Origin: Streptomyces zhaozhouensis
Lineage (GTDB): Bacteria; Actinomycetota; Actinomycetes; Streptomycetales; Streptomycetaceae
DNA: 64,000 nucleotides
Assembly: GCF_900230195.1 (NCBI RefSeq)
Contig: NZ_OCNE01000010.1
Span: forward strand, 1-64,000
Direction: 5' to 3'
This document shows positions 26,472-35,024 of the stretch, piece by piece. The position numbers and the translations under genes are program-made. Within the stretch, counting starts at the first letter, position 1. Each line of letters begins with the position of its first letter. The notes below the pieces were generated by a model. It made no database searches. It was given only the letters and a program-made list of their open reading frames with translations, and had not been told where the DNA came from.

Positions 26472-27769
26472 GACTTCTCCGCCTCCCGCCAGACCTGCCA
26501 GGCGTCGTCGGCGCGTTCCTGCATCGTGGCGAGCGTGGACCGGGCCGACGACGGGTCGAGCAGAAAGCCCGCCAGGTCGTCCACGGTCGCCTCGACCAGC
26601 TCCGGCGGGCCCAGCTCCCAGAAGCGGTTGAGCATCCGCGTCCCCCGCTCCCGCACGCTCGCCACGACGCCGTCCAGCAGCGGGTTGGCCGGCGCCACCC
26701 CGGGGTTGGGCGAGCCGTCCTGGAGGGTGGAGCTGAACGCGTCGGCCACCTCGGGACGCAGCCACGCCGCCGCGGCCTCCAGCGCCTCCTCGCGGTCGGG
26801 CCCCTTGACGGTGCACACCAGCGCGCTGGACTCGAAGATCACGGCGGGCGGCGCGTCGGCCTCGGCCATCGGCAGCACGAACGCGTCGATGTCGCGGCCC
26901 GGTTCGCCCCCGGCGTTGATCAGGTTCGGCGTCATGAAGGTGCCGCCCGGCATCATCCCGAGGCCGCCGCGGACCACGGAGGCGGCGGCGTCCACGTGGT
27001 TGGTGTCCAGCGCGGTGAACCAGTCGTTCTCGGCGAACTCCGCGATCGTGTGCAGCGCCCGCTCGGCGCGCGGGTCGGTGTAGCGCTCGCGGCCGTTCAT
27101 CAACCCCTCGTAGAAGTCGGGGTCCTGGCGGCTGAGCACCTCCATGAACCAGATGAACGCGGGCCACCGGCCGTCCGTGGTCGCGTGCAGCGGGGTGATC
27201 CCGGCCGCCTTGAGCGTGGCGCAGGCGTCCAGGAACTCCGGCCAGGTGGTGGGGGCCCGGAGGCCGAGGTCGGCGAAGACCTCGGTGTTGTGGAAGAAGA
27301 CCCAGTAGGTCAGGTTCATCGGCAGCCCGTAGACGCGGTCCCGGTAGGTGAAGGCCGACCGCAGCGTCGGGTCGACCCACCCGGCGGACTCCGCGGCGTC
27401 CCACGCGCCGGTCAGCTCCTCGATCCCACCGGTGCGGGCCAGGTCCATCAGCCGGTAGCCGGACCAGTACTTGAGCATGTCGGGCGTCTTGCGGGTACGC
27501 AGCGAGGACTTGACGATCTGCTCGAACGACTCCATGGACGGGATCACCTCGGGAACCAGCTCGATGCCGGCCACCGAGCGCATCGCGTCCCCGGCCCGGA
27601 CGAGCGGTTCGCGCCAGTCGTTGTTGTCGCCGTGCAGGGCGACCTTGCCCGCCGGCTGGCTCATCGCGGAGCCGCAGGCCGTGGCGAGCAGACCGGCGGT
27701 CGCGGCCGTCAGCAGGGTGCGTCGGGCGATCGGTGGTGGGCGGTGGAGGGCGTGGCTGCGTGCAGGCAT
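26468..27769 (-). CDS. Sugar-binding lipoprotein of ABC transporter
   Basis: A 433-residue extracellular solute-binding protein of family 1. The signal is Tat-like (PIARRTLLTAATAGLLATAC) with lipidated Cys32. The mature domain has typical motifs: MRSVAGIELVPEVIPSMESF, VYGLPMNLTYWVFFHNTEVF (hinge region) and PATTWPEFLDACATLK-like TTWPEFLDACATLK. GGGAG precedes the ATG. It is the first gene of the mannoside operon. Specificity is inferred from the neighbouring alpha-mannosidase and mannose-6-phosphate isomerase, not from the protein itself. Confidence 0.92.
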   Translation of the reverse strand: MPARSHALHRPPPIARRTLLTAATAGLLATACGSAMSQPAGKVALHGDNNDWREPLVRAGDAMRSVAGIELVPEVIPSMESFEQIVKSSLRTRKTPDMLKYWSGYRLMDLARTGGIEELTGAWDAAESAGWVDPTLRSAFTYRDRVYGLPMNLTYWVFFHNTEVFADLGLRAPTTWPEFLDACATLKAAGITPLHATTDGRWPAFIWFMEVLSRQDPDFYEGLMNGRERYTDPRAERALHTIAEFAENDWFTALDTNHVDAAASVVRGGLGMMPGGTFMTPNLINAGGEPGRDIDAFVLPMAEADAPPAVIFESSALVCTVKGPDREEALEAAAAWLRPEVADAFSSTLQDGSPNPGVAPANPLLDGVVASVRERGTRMLNRFWELGPPELVEATVDDLAGFLLDPSSARSTLATMQERADDAWQVWREAEKS

Positions 27770-27787
27770 AAGCGGCTCCCGAGCTGA

Positions 27788-27803
27788 GTGTTATCGTTAA
27801 CAC
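27788..27803. promoter_or_regulatory. LacI-type operator of the mannoside operon
   Basis: GTGTTATCGTTAACAC is a 16-bp palindrome with one symmetric mismatch and a central CG, 19 bases upstream of the binding-protein start. On the minus strand TTGACA (27837-27842) lies further upstream and may be a -35 element. The operon's own LacI gene is the natural binder. Confidence 0.7.
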
Positions 27804-27914
27804 ATGCCGAGCAGCTTGCTGCCGCCGTGACCGGGGTGTCAAGAGTCGTGCAACGGGCGACTGTCAGTGATTTACCGTGATTGACGGTGGCATGGAGTGA
27901 TCGGTGCCGACATG

Positions 27915-27968
27915 CCGGGAGGGGTGGCGCGGCCGGGGCACGGGGCCCGGCCGCGCCACCCCTCCCGG
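27915..27968 (-). terminator. Perfect 23-bp hairpin downstream of serine hydrolase
   Basis: The arms 27915-27937 and 27946-27968 are perfect 23-nt complements with an 8-nt loop. It begins 29 bases after the stop of the minus-strand serine hydrolase and lies upstream of the mannoside promoter region, so it insulates the two units. There is no U-tract, as is usual for Streptomyces. The flanks also share GATCGGT/ACCGATC, extending the fold. Confidence 0.8.
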
Positions 27969-27996
27969 GTGGTGACCGATCGGAGCTGACGCCGCG

Positions 27997-29283
27997 TCAG
28001 CCGAGTGAGCGGCTCAAGCCGGCGTTCTCCAGCGTGAGTTGGACCTGGCCCAGCTTCTCGTCGCTGAGCTGGGCACCGGAGCCGCAGAGCGCCTCGTCGA
28101 GGTAGCGGGCCACGGCGGTGTCCACCGGGTGGTGGTTGAGCGTCCCGTCCTCGGCGAGGGTCTGGTAGTGCGTCACGTTGTAGCCGATGGCGGCCTGCCG
28201 CTCGCCGTCCTCGCTGGAGAACGCGAGCGTGCTCGCGCCCCAGGCGACGCCGTCGTGCCCCCAGAACTTCCCGCAGGAGAGGTTGATCTCGTACAGGCCC
28301 AGACCGTAGGCGCCGACCTGCTCGCCGTTCCCGTTGGTCATCGGCACGGTGTCCAGCATCTCGGACAGCTGCTTCTCGGGGAGCAACTCACCGCTGAAGA
28401 GGGCCCGTTGGAACTCGTTGAGGTCCGTCATGGTGGAGACCAGCGCGCCGGCCGTGCCCGCCCAGGACATGTCGTACTCGGTGTAGTCGCCGGGCGGGTC
28501 CTGGGTGCCGTGCAGCGGGTCGTAGAGCCGGGCGTGCGGGGTCGGCAGCTCGGGCGAGTCGGGGAAGAAGGTCTCGCTGAGCCCGGCCCGCTCGATCACG
28601 TGCTCGGTGACGTACTCCTCGGCGGAGACGCCCGTGACCTCGCCCAGCAGCATCCCGGCGAGGATGTAGTTGGTGTTGGAGTAGGAGTAGCGCTCGCCCG
28701 GCTCGCCGGTGGAACGGGCGGAGAGCCCCATCTCCACCAGCTCCTCGGGGGCCAGCTCGCGGTAGCGGTGCTCCTCCAGGCTCTCCGGCGACAGTTGCCG
28801 CAGCGACGGGAAGGCCACCTGCACGTAGTCGCCGATGCCGCTGGTGTGGTTGAGCAGCATCCGCACGGTGACCTCCTCGGCCAGCGCGTCGGGCAGGGTG
28901 CCGGCGGGCAGGTGGTCGGCCGCCGGCGCGTCCAGGTCCACGGTGCCCTCGGCGACCTGCTGGAGCACGGCGACCGAGACGAAGGTCTTGGTGACACTGG
29001 CGATCCGGTGCCAGGAGTCGGCGTCGGCCGGGGTCTCTTCGGTCAGGTCGGCGACGCCGGCCGCGCCGGTCCACCGGCCGTCGCCGTCCTGGGCGGCGCC
29101 GTAGGCGCCCGGAGCGCCGGCGGCGGGTATCGCGGCGATCGCGGCGTCCAGGCGCGGTGCGTCGGGGGCCGCGGCGGGCTGGGCGGTGGCGGTGGGAACG
29201 GTCAGGGCGCCCAGGCAGAGCGCGGCCGAGGCCGCGCCCGCCGTCCATGCGGCGCGCTGCGGGCGTCGGGAGGAGGCGGTCAC
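27997..29283 (-). CDS. Secreted serine hydrolase (class C beta-lactamase / DD-peptidase family)
   Basis: A 428-residue exported protein. GTG start with AAGGAG five bases upstream. The signal peptide (AAWTAGAASAALCLGALTVP, cleavage near TATAQPA) is followed by the catalytic SxxK motif SVTK (Ser96, Lys99), the YxN motif in RYSYSNTNY and an HDG box in KFWGHDGVAWG. HTSGIGDYV is typical of D-alanyl-D-alanine carboxypeptidase-like esterases. The substrate may be peptidoglycan stem peptides or an ester. It stands alone, bounded by a strong hairpin downstream. Confidence 0.88.
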   Translation of the reverse strand: MTASSRRPQRAAWTAGAASAALCLGALTVPTATAQPAAAPDAPRLDAAIAAIPAAGAPGAYGAAQDGDGRWTGAAGVADLTEETPADADSWHRIASVTKTFVSVAVLQQVAEGTVDLDAPAADHLPAGTLPDALAEEVTVRMLLNHTSGIGDYVQVAFPSLRQLSPESLEEHRYRELAPEELVEMGLSARSTGEPGERYSYSNTNYILAGMLLGEVTGVSAEEYVTEHVIERAGLSETFFPDSPELPTPHARLYDPLHGTQDPPGDYTEYDMSWAGTAGALVSTMTDLNEFQRALFSGELLPEKQLSEMLDTVPMTNGNGEQVGAYGLGLYEINLSCGKFWGHDGVAWGASTLAFSSEDGERQAAIGYNVTHYQTLAEDGTLNHHPVDTAVARYLDEALCGSGAQLSDEKLGQVQLTLENAGLSRSLG

Positions 29284-29633
29284 GCCTGCTCCTTCCTGTT
29301 GTCGGTGGCGGTCGTGTGGCATGAGCCGGTCCATTCTGCCCAGTTCGGGAAGCGAACCGCCTCCTGCCGGAGGGGGATTCGCGTCGGGAGCCGACTCGGC
29401 GGATCGATCGACCCCCGGGCGCACGGCTCCTCAGCGCGGAGTAGGCCAACGTGTCCCCGCGCGCCGGGTGTTGGCGCGGGCCGGCGCGGCGCGTCCGCGT
29501 GCCGGGGCGGGGCACGGACCCGCGCGGGGACGCGACGCCCCCGGCCGCTTTCGGCGCCCGCCGGCCGCATAGGTGGCCCCTCGCCGGGGTACTCGGCGGC
29601 GGCACATCTGTCGGTGCCCCCTGGAGGTGGAGC
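29284..29633. other. Divergent promoter region, serine hydrolase versus dehydrogenase
   Basis: 350 bases without a gene. Apart from the SigB-type promoter match at 29567-29592 I see only GC-rich inverted repeats: GTCCGCG/CGCGGAC-type blocks near 29490-29540. Confidence 0.4.
29567..29592 (+). promoter_or_regulatory. SigB-type promoter candidate upstream of the NDH-2-like gene
   Basis: GCAT (29567-29570), 16 bases, then GGGTAC (29587-29592) fits the Streptomyces SigB-type consensus GNNT-N14-16-GGGTAC/T. The -10 lies 41 bases before the ATG, leaving a leader of about 35 nt. Confidence 0.5.
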
Positions 29634-30950
29634 ATGAGCCGGACCCGCGTGGTGATCGTCGGAGCGGGATTCGCCGGATACCGGGCCGCCCGGGCCCTGA
29701 ACCGGACCGCGCGACGACGCATCGAGGTGGTGCTGCTCAATCCCACCGACTACTTCCTCTACCTTCCGCTGCTGCCCCAGGTGGCGGCCGGGGTCCTGGA
29801 GCCGAGGCGGGTCAGCGTCTCGCTGACCGGAACCCTCCCGCACGCCCGGCTGGTGCTGGGCGAGGCGACCCGGGTGGACCTCGACAGCCGTACCGTGCAC
29901 TACTGCGACCCCGAGGACCGGCCCGGCGAGCTGGGCTACGACATGCTGATCCTCTCCGTCGGCAGCGTGAACCGGCTGTTGCCCATCCCCGGTGTCGCCG
30001 AGCACGCCCACGGCTTCCGGGGCCTGCCGGAGGCGCTCTACCTGCGTGACCACGTGGTCCGGCAGCTGGAGATGGCGGCCCACGAGCCCGACCCCGAGAC
30101 ACGCCGGGCCAGGGCGACGTTCGTGGTCGTCGGCGCCGGCTACACCGGTACCGAGGTCGCCGCGCAGGGCGCGATGTTCGCCGACGCGGCGATGCGCGCC
30201 GAACGCCCGGGGGAGTGGGTCAAACCGCGCTGGCTGCTGCTGGACATCGCCGACCGGGTCCTGCCCGAGCTGGACGAACGGCTCAGCCGGACGGCGGACC
30301 GGGTGCTGCGCCGCCGGGGCGTCGACGTGCGCATGGGCACGTCCGTCAAGGAGGCCACCCGCGACGGGGTGCTGCTCGACGACGGCGAGTTCGTCCCCTC
30401 GCGGACGCTGGTGTGGTGCGTCGGGGTGCGTCCCGACCCGCTGGTGGCCGACCTCGGCCTGGACACCGAACGCGGCCGGCTCGTGGTGGACAGCCATCTG
30501 AACGTGCCCGGCCACCCCGAGGTCTTCGCCGCGGGCGACGCGGCCGCCGTGCCCGACCTGACCCGGGAGGGCCAGTTCACCCCGATGACCGCGCAGCACG
30601 CCTGGCGGCAGGGGAAGACGGCGGCCCGCAACGTGGCGGCCCACCTCGGCCTCGCGGAACGCCGCCCCTACGAGCACCACGACCTGGGTTTCGCCGTCGA
30701 TCTCGGCGGGGTGCAGGGCGCGGCCAACCCGCTGGGCGCGGCGCTCTCCGGCCCGCTGGCCGGGGCGGTGACCCGCGGTTACCACCTGATGTCGATGCCG
30801 GGCAACCGGGTGCGGGTCAGCGCGGACTGGCTGCTGGACGCGGTGCTGCCCCGGCAGACGGTGCAGCTGGGCATGGTCCGCTCGGGGTCCGTCCCGCTGG
30901 ACACGGCGTCGCCGGAGCTGGCCCGCGTCTTCCGAGCGGACCACCCCTGA
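29634..30950 (+). CDS. NAD(P)/FAD-dependent oxidoreductase, type II NADH dehydrogenase-like
   Basis: A 438-residue flavoprotein with two dinucleotide folds: FAD loop VVIVGAGFAGYRAA (residues 6-19) and NADH loop VVVGAGYTGTEVA (164-176). NPTDYFLYLPLLPQVAAGVLEP and FAAGDAAAVPDL followed by FTPMTAQHAWRQG are NDH-2 features, and a C-terminal amphipathic segment could hold it on the membrane. It would pass electrons from NADH to quinone without pumping. GGAGG precedes the ATG. A SigB-type promoter match upstream suggests stress-induced expression. Confidence 0.87.
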   Translation: MSRTRVVIVGAGFAGYRAARALNRTARRRIEVVLLNPTDYFLYLPLLPQVAAGVLEPRRVSVSLTGTLPHARLVLGEATRVDLDSRTVHYCDPEDRPGELGYDMLILSVGSVNRLLPIPGVAEHAHGFRGLPEALYLRDHVVRQLEMAAHEPDPETRRARATFVVVGAGYTGTEVAAQGAMFADAAMRAERPGEWVKPRWLLLDIADRVLPELDERLSRTADRVLRRRGVDVRMGTSVKEATRDGVLLDDGEFVPSRTLVWCVGVRPDPLVADLGLDTERGRLVVDSHLNVPGHPEVFAAGDAAAVPDLTREGQFTPMTAQHAWRQGKTAARNVAAHLGLAERRPYEHHDLGFAVDLGGVQGAANPLGAALSGPLAGAVTRGYHLMSMPGNRVRVSADWLLDAVLPRQTVQLGMVRSGSVPLDTASPELARVFRADHP

Positions 30951-31017
30951 CCGCGGACCGCGCCCGGCAGCGCGGAGGGCGCGGAGGGCGCGCCCGGCGC
31001 GGCACGGGCGCCGGGCC

Positions 31018-31266
31018 GCGCCGCCATGCCTCGACCTGCCCGATCACCTCGGGCGGCGTTGCGGTCGGGCTGGTGTGCGGTGTCGAGGGCCGGTCCTGCA
31101 GACCTGCTGCGCCGTACCGTCGCCATCCGTTGACCCACTCGGACGCACACGCCCGCGAGATGCCCGTCTCGGCGGCGACGTGGGCGATCGGTCGAGTCCG
31201 ACACCGGGCGACCAGACGGCGCCGTCCCTCCGGGCTGAGTGGAGCGTTGCGATGCACCATGAACAC
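31018..31266 (-). pseudogene. Truncated IS481-type transposase N-terminus
   Basis: The frame MVHRNAPLSPEGRRRLVARC followed by RPIAHVAAETGISRACASEWVNGWRRYG and GLQDRPSTPHTSP is the helix-turn-helix start of IS481 transposases. Similarity stops at about VEAWRR (31018); the DDE catalytic domain is absent and the frame runs on into non-homologous, composition-driven codons. No inverted terminal repeats were recognised. It lies between the dehydrogenase and the SDR gene and marks a past insertion or deletion. Confidence 0.75.
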
Positions 31267-31290
31267 GTCCGTTCTCGTGGGCGGCGGGTC

Positions 31291-32172
31291 TCACGCCGCG
31301 GTCGCACGGTCGCGCTGTGTCTCGCACAGCTGCCAGATGGTGTTGCGGGTGGTGCCGTCCAGGACCGCATCGGGCCACGGGGTCGGCTTGGCCTTGCTGT
31401 TGAAGTAGGTCCCGCTCGCTTCACGCACCTCGGGGCTGGAGGCGAGGTACACGCTGGAACGGGTAGCCCTCAGCAGTGCCCGGTGGCCGTAGACGACGGG
31501 CATCGCCAGCCGCAGCAGCGGGACGATCGGGCGGGCCAGCGGTGGGTAGGTGCCGACGGTGAGGTTCCTGTTCATCGAGGTGTAGGCGTGTCCGGGGTAG
31601 GCGACGTTCAGCGTCACCGGTGTGGCCGCGAGTTCCTGGTCGAAGCGGTAGCTCATCGCCATCTGCGCCAGCTTGGTCTGGTTGTAGAACGACAGCCCGA
31701 CATAGGACTTCTCGCCCTGCAGGTTGTTCAGGTCGATCCGGCCTCGGGGGACGCCGCCGGTGATGTTGATGACCCTGGCCTGCCCGGACGCGGCCAGGGC
31801 CGGCATCAGCCAGTGGGTGAGGCAGAACGGCGCGGCCACGTTGACCGCGAACGCGGTCTCGATGCCGTCCTCGGTCAGCTCGCGGCGGGATCGGGTCGCT
31901 CCGGCGTTGTTGATCAGCACGTCCAGGCCGCTGGCCCGGTCGCTGGCCTCCTGGGCGAGGCGACGGACGTCGCGGAGCCGGGACAGGTCGGCCGTGATCG
32001 CTGTGACGTTGTCATTCCCGCTGGTGTGACGGAGATCCGCCACGGCAGCGGCGGCGCGGTTCTTGTCCCGTCCGACGAGGACCACGTGGGCGCCGAGTGC
32101 CGCCAACTGCCGGGCGGTCTCCTTGCCGATGCCACCGGTGCTACCTGTCACCAGCACGGTCTTGCCTTCCAC
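31291..32172 (-). CDS. SDR family NAD(P)-dependent oxidoreductase
   Basis: About 293 residues. Rossmann motif KTVLVTGSTGGIGKETA, NNAG in DVLINNAGATRSR, and the active-site YxxxK in FYNQTKLAQMA place it with the retinol-dehydrogenase/WW-domain oxidoreductase-like SDRs. The GTG at 32170-32172 (VEGKTVLVTG) has GGAG eight bases upstream; in-frame GTGs at 32178 and 32202 are alternatives, the last inside the putative operators. It is divergent from a TetR gene and presumably repressed by it. The substrate is unknown. Codon use is slightly less GC-biased than in the neighbours. Confidence 0.88.
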   Translation of the reverse strand: MEGKTVLVTGSTGGIGKETARQLAALGAHVVLVGRDKNRAAAAVADLRHTSGNDNVTAITADLSRLRDVRRLAQEASDRASGLDVLINNAGATRSRRELTEDGIETAFAVNVAAPFCLTHWLMPALAASGQARVINITGGVPRGRIDLNNLQGEKSYVGLSFYNQTKLAQMAMSYRFDQELAATPVTLNVAYPGHAYTSMNRNLTVGTYPPLARPIVPLLRLAMPVVYGHRALLRATRSSVYLASSPEVREASGTYFNSKAKPTPWPDAVLDGTTRNTIWQLCETQRDRATAA

Positions 32173-32197
32173 TGTCACCACTCCACTCGTTCGATGT

Positions 32198-32229
32198 GTC
32201 ACCTGGCGACATGATAGTCACCGAGTGAC
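32198..32229. promoter_or_regulatory. Tandem TetR operator candidates
   Basis: Two related 13-bp sites, GTCACCTGGCGAC (32198-32210) and GTCACCGAGTGAC (32217-32229), lie between the divergent SDR and TetR genes. The second has perfect 5-bp arms (GTCAC-CGA-GTGAC). The spacing is 19 bases from start to start. They are well placed to repress both genes. Confidence 0.65.
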
Positions 32230-32247
32230 GCAAAGTAGACTGGGGGC

Positions 32248-32841
32248 ATGAAAGAGGGACTGCGTGAACGCACCCGCCGAGCGGTACGGGCGGAGCTCGC
32301 CAAGATGGCCATCGACCTGTTTGCCCGCCAGGGCTTCGACGAGACGACCGTCGAGGACATCGCCCAAGCGGCCGGCATGACCAAGCGCAGCTTCTTCCGC
32401 TACTTCCCGACCAAGGAAGACGCCGTCTTCGAGGGCATCGACCTCACCGGAGAGAGCGTCGTCGCCGACATCGCGGCACGACCAGCGGACGAAGGCCCGT
32501 GGGAGTGCCTGCACCAGGTCCTGCGGGCCTGGCAGGAAGAGATCCACGCCAGCGAGCAGGCACTCGCGACAATCCGCCTGATCGAGGCAACACCCGCCCT
32601 GGCCGGACGACTCCACCAGCGCAGAACCGAATGGCGCCGGCGAGTCAGCAACGCGCTCCAGGACCGGCCAGGGGCGAGTCTCGACCCGTACACCGCGGAC
32701 CTGCTCACCAACGCCGCCACGGCCGTACTCGACGCGGTATCCAGCCAGTGGGCGCGATCAGACGGGAACGCGGACCGCCCAGCCCTGCTGGACCAGGGGT
32801 TCTATCAGGTCCACGTTGATCTCAACTCGCGGCAGGAGTGA
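32248..32841 (+). CDS. TetR family transcriptional regulator
   Basis: A 197-residue repressor. The N-terminal helix-turn-helix is complete: RAELAKMAIDLFARQGFDET, VEDIAQAAGMTKRSFFRYFPTKEDAVF. The all-helical ligand domain that follows has a MftR/AcrR-like C-terminal part (EQALATIRLIEATPALAGRLHQRR). The ATG at 32248 follows GGGGG. It is divergent from the SDR gene with two tandem operator-like repeats between them, so it probably controls that gene and itself. Confidence 0.92.
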   Translation: MKEGLRERTRRAVRAELAKMAIDLFARQGFDETTVEDIAQAAGMTKRSFFRYFPTKEDAVFEGIDLTGESVVADIAARPADEGPWECLHQVLRAWQEEIHASEQALATIRLIEATPALAGRLHQRRTEWRRRVSNALQDRPGASLDPYTADLLTNAATAVLDAVSSQWARSDGNADRPALLDQGFYQVHVDLNSRQE

Positions 32842-32880
32842 TACTCGCCTCCCCGTCATCAATGTCCTGCCCCGCAACAT

Positions 32881-33819
32881 CTAGCCGCCCCTGGCCGCGG
32901 GTGCCCCGTGCAGCGCGACCACCGCCGCCACGAGCCGCGACGGGGGCGCCGCCCCGTGCAGTCGCACGTGGGGGGAGCGATAGGGCGGGAGCCGGTCGGT
33001 GTCCAGGCAGACGACCGGCGTGCGCAGCGCAGCCGCCAGTTGGGCGGGGCCGGTCGCGCAGGCGACCAGCGCCGTCGCGCCGGCCAGCACGCCGGCGAGA
33101 CGGGGCAGCCCGGTGCGCCCGCCCAGGTCGTGTCCGTGCCGGCCGGCGACCCGCCGGGTCAGCTCCCGTTCGTCGGCGTCACCGGTCACCATCACCCGGT
33201 GCCCGGCCTCGGCCAGCGCGGCGACGGCCCGTTCCGCGCCGGCCGGGGACCAGGAGCCGCCGCCCGGGTGGACCACCAGGTAGGGCGCGGGCCCGGTCAG
33301 TTCCCCGGCCGGCTCGTGGCCGGTGACGGCGAGCGCGCCGCTGTCGCCCGGGGGCGCGGGAAAGCCGGCCACCCGCGCCAGGTCGAGGGCGGCCTCCGCC
33401 TCGTGGCGACGCTCCGCCCTGCGGTGGCGCAGTTGGAGCAGCGGGTCGGGGCCGGGCTCGCAGTCGGCGGCCACCCACGGCACCCCTGCCATCCTCAGCA
33501 GCAGCGCAGCCGGCAGGGGGCTCTGCCCGGCCGAGGAGAAGACCAGGGCCCGCTCGAAGCGGCGGGCGGCCAGCCGTTCCACCAGCTCGTTCACCGTGGA
33601 GCGCCGCACCCCCGGCGGCGAGAGGCAGACCTCGGGCGCGTCGTAGACGCACACCTCGTCCACGCCGGGCAGCAGCCGGCCGGCCGCCGCGCCGCGCGGG
33701 CCGCACAGCAGCGTGGTGTGTGAGGAACCCGCCGCCACCGCCCGGACGGCGGGGCCGGTCAGCAGCACGTCGCCGGCGCCGTCGAGCCGCACGAGCAGGG
33801 TGCGGGGGGCTGTGCTCAT
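32881..33819 (-). CDS. Glycosyltransferase family 9 protein
   Basis: A 312-residue GT-B fold transferase of the heptosyltransferase superfamily. Motifs: TLLVRLDGAGDVLLTGPAVRAVA at the N terminus and LVVHPGGGSWSPAGAERAVAALAEAGHRVMVTGDADE for nucleotide-sugar binding. In Gram-positives GT9 proteins have uncertain acceptors, perhaps cell-wall glycans or secondary metabolites. Start at 33819 with a poor ribosome-binding site (GGGCGG). It follows the sigma-factor gene by 124 bases on the same strand. Confidence 0.88.
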   Translation of the reverse strand: MSTAPRTLLVRLDGAGDVLLTGPAVRAVAAGSSHTTLLCGPRGAAAGRLLPGVDEVCVYDAPEVCLSPPGVRRSTVNELVERLAARRFERALVFSSAGQSPLPAALLLRMAGVPWVAADCEPGPDPLLQLRHRRAERRHEAEAALDLARVAGFPAPPGDSGALAVTGHEPAGELTGPAPYLVVHPGGGSWSPAGAERAVAALAEAGHRVMVTGDADERELTRRVAGRHGHDLGGRTGLPRLAGVLAGATALVACATGPAQLAAALRTPVVCLDTDRLPPYRSPHVRLHGAAPPSRLVAAVVALHGAPAARGG

Positions 33820-33943
33820 GGCCGCCCGGGTTGCCCGATCGGGCCGGCGCAAACGGCCCCCGCGCCGGTGCCGTCGCACCGGGCGGCCGGCCGCCCCACC
33901 CGGGGGGCGACCGGCCGCTCGGCCGACGGTCTCCGCCGGCCCG

Positions 33944-34804
33944 CTATCCGCGGGCCTCGGCGGTCTGCGGCTCCCGCCGTGGCGCGGCGGAGGCCGCGGT
34001 GTCCGGGGGGACGGTCTCGCCGATCTCCGCGCGCACCCGCTCACAGGCGCGGTTGAGCAGCCGCGACACGTGCATCTGCGAGATGCCGAGCTGGGCCGCG
34101 ATCCGGCTCTGCGTCATGCCGTGGAAGTACCGCAGATAGAGGATGTGCCGCTCCCGCTCCGGCAGCGCGCGCAGCGGGCTGCGCACCGCCTCCCGGTCCA
34201 CCACGCGGTCGAAGCCGGGCTCCGGGCTGCCCAGGGTGTCCAGCAGCGAGTAGTCGCCGTCGGCGCCCGGCAGCTCGGCGTTGAGGGACAGCGTGCTGTA
34301 GCTGTCCAACGCCTCCAGCCCGGTCTTGACCTCGTCCTCGGTCAGGCCGCTGTGCTCGGCCAGCTGCGCCACGCTCGGTCCCCGGTCGTCCAGCCGGAAG
34401 CTGAGCTGCCGCGCCGAGGCCCGCACCCGGTTGCGCAACTCCTGCGTCCTGCGGGGCACGTGCAGTCCCCACATGTGGTCCCTGAAGTGGCGCTTCACCT
34501 CGCCCACGATGGTGGGCACGGCATAGCTCTCGAACGGGCGCCCCCGGCTCGGGTCGTAGCGGTGAACCGCCTTGACCAGTCCGAGCGCCGCTACCTGTTC
34601 CAGATCCTCAAGCGCTTCGCCCCGGTCCCTGAACGTGCGGGCCAGGCGGTCGGCCATCGGAATCCAGGCGCACACGACTTCCCGGTACAGCGCCTCGCGT
34701 TCGGGGCAGGGCGGCAGTTCCGCGATGCGTTGGAACTGCCGGCTGGTATCCGGTGCGTCGTCGTGCGGATGGCGTTTTCTACGGGGGCGTGCTGGCGTAT
34801 TCAT
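33944..34804 (-). CDS. SigB/SigF/SigG-type RNA polymerase sigma factor
   Basis: A 286-residue sigma factor. Region 2 (VVCAWIPMADRLARTFRDRG, LEDLEQVAALGLVKAVHRYDPSRG, FESYAVPTIVGEVKRHFRDH), region 3 (SVAQLAEHSGLTEDEVKTGLEAL) and region 4 (RALPERERHILYLRYFHGMT, SRIAAQLGISQMHVSRLL) match the Streptomyces stress and development group of nine SigB homologues. GGGAGAG precedes the ATG. No anti-sigma gene adjoins it. A SigB-type promoter match on the same strand at 35021-35044 suggests autoregulation. Confidence 0.92.
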   Translation of the reverse strand: MNTPARPRRKRHPHDDAPDTSRQFQRIAELPPCPEREALYREVVCAWIPMADRLARTFRDRGEALEDLEQVAALGLVKAVHRYDPSRGRPFESYAVPTIVGEVKRHFRDHMWGLHVPRRTQELRNRVRASARQLSFRLDDRGPSVAQLAEHSGLTEDEVKTGLEALDSYSTLSLNAELPGADGDYSLLDTLGSPEPGFDRVVDREAVRSPLRALPERERHILYLRYFHGMTQSRIAAQLGISQMHVSRLLNRACERVRAEIGETVPPDTAASAAPRREPQTAEARG

Positions 34805-34999
34805 TCCATGCTCTCCCAGGTGAGGGTGGGCGTGTGCTTCCGCTCTGAAACTCGCCACGGGAAGAGACCGCTGTTTCTCAGTCTGCACGTGAAAACGCCG
34901 GACCACATCTCGGGAAGACGCGGGAAGGTGAGGGAAGGGGAGAGCGCGGTGCCCGCACCGGGAAAAGCCGGGGAACGCCGGGAAAACGACCGACGGGCG

Positions 35000-35024
35000 G
35001 TTATCGGGCACGTCGACCGGTTAC
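35000..35024 (+). promoter_or_regulatory. Imperfect SigB-type promoter candidate for DUF2267 gene
   Basis: GTTA (35000-35003), 15 bases, GGTTAC (35019-35024): one mismatch in each box to GTTT-N14-16-GGGTAC. Its -10 overlaps the -10 of the opposing sigma-factor promoter in the shared palindrome-like GGTTACCC. Confidence 0.35.
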
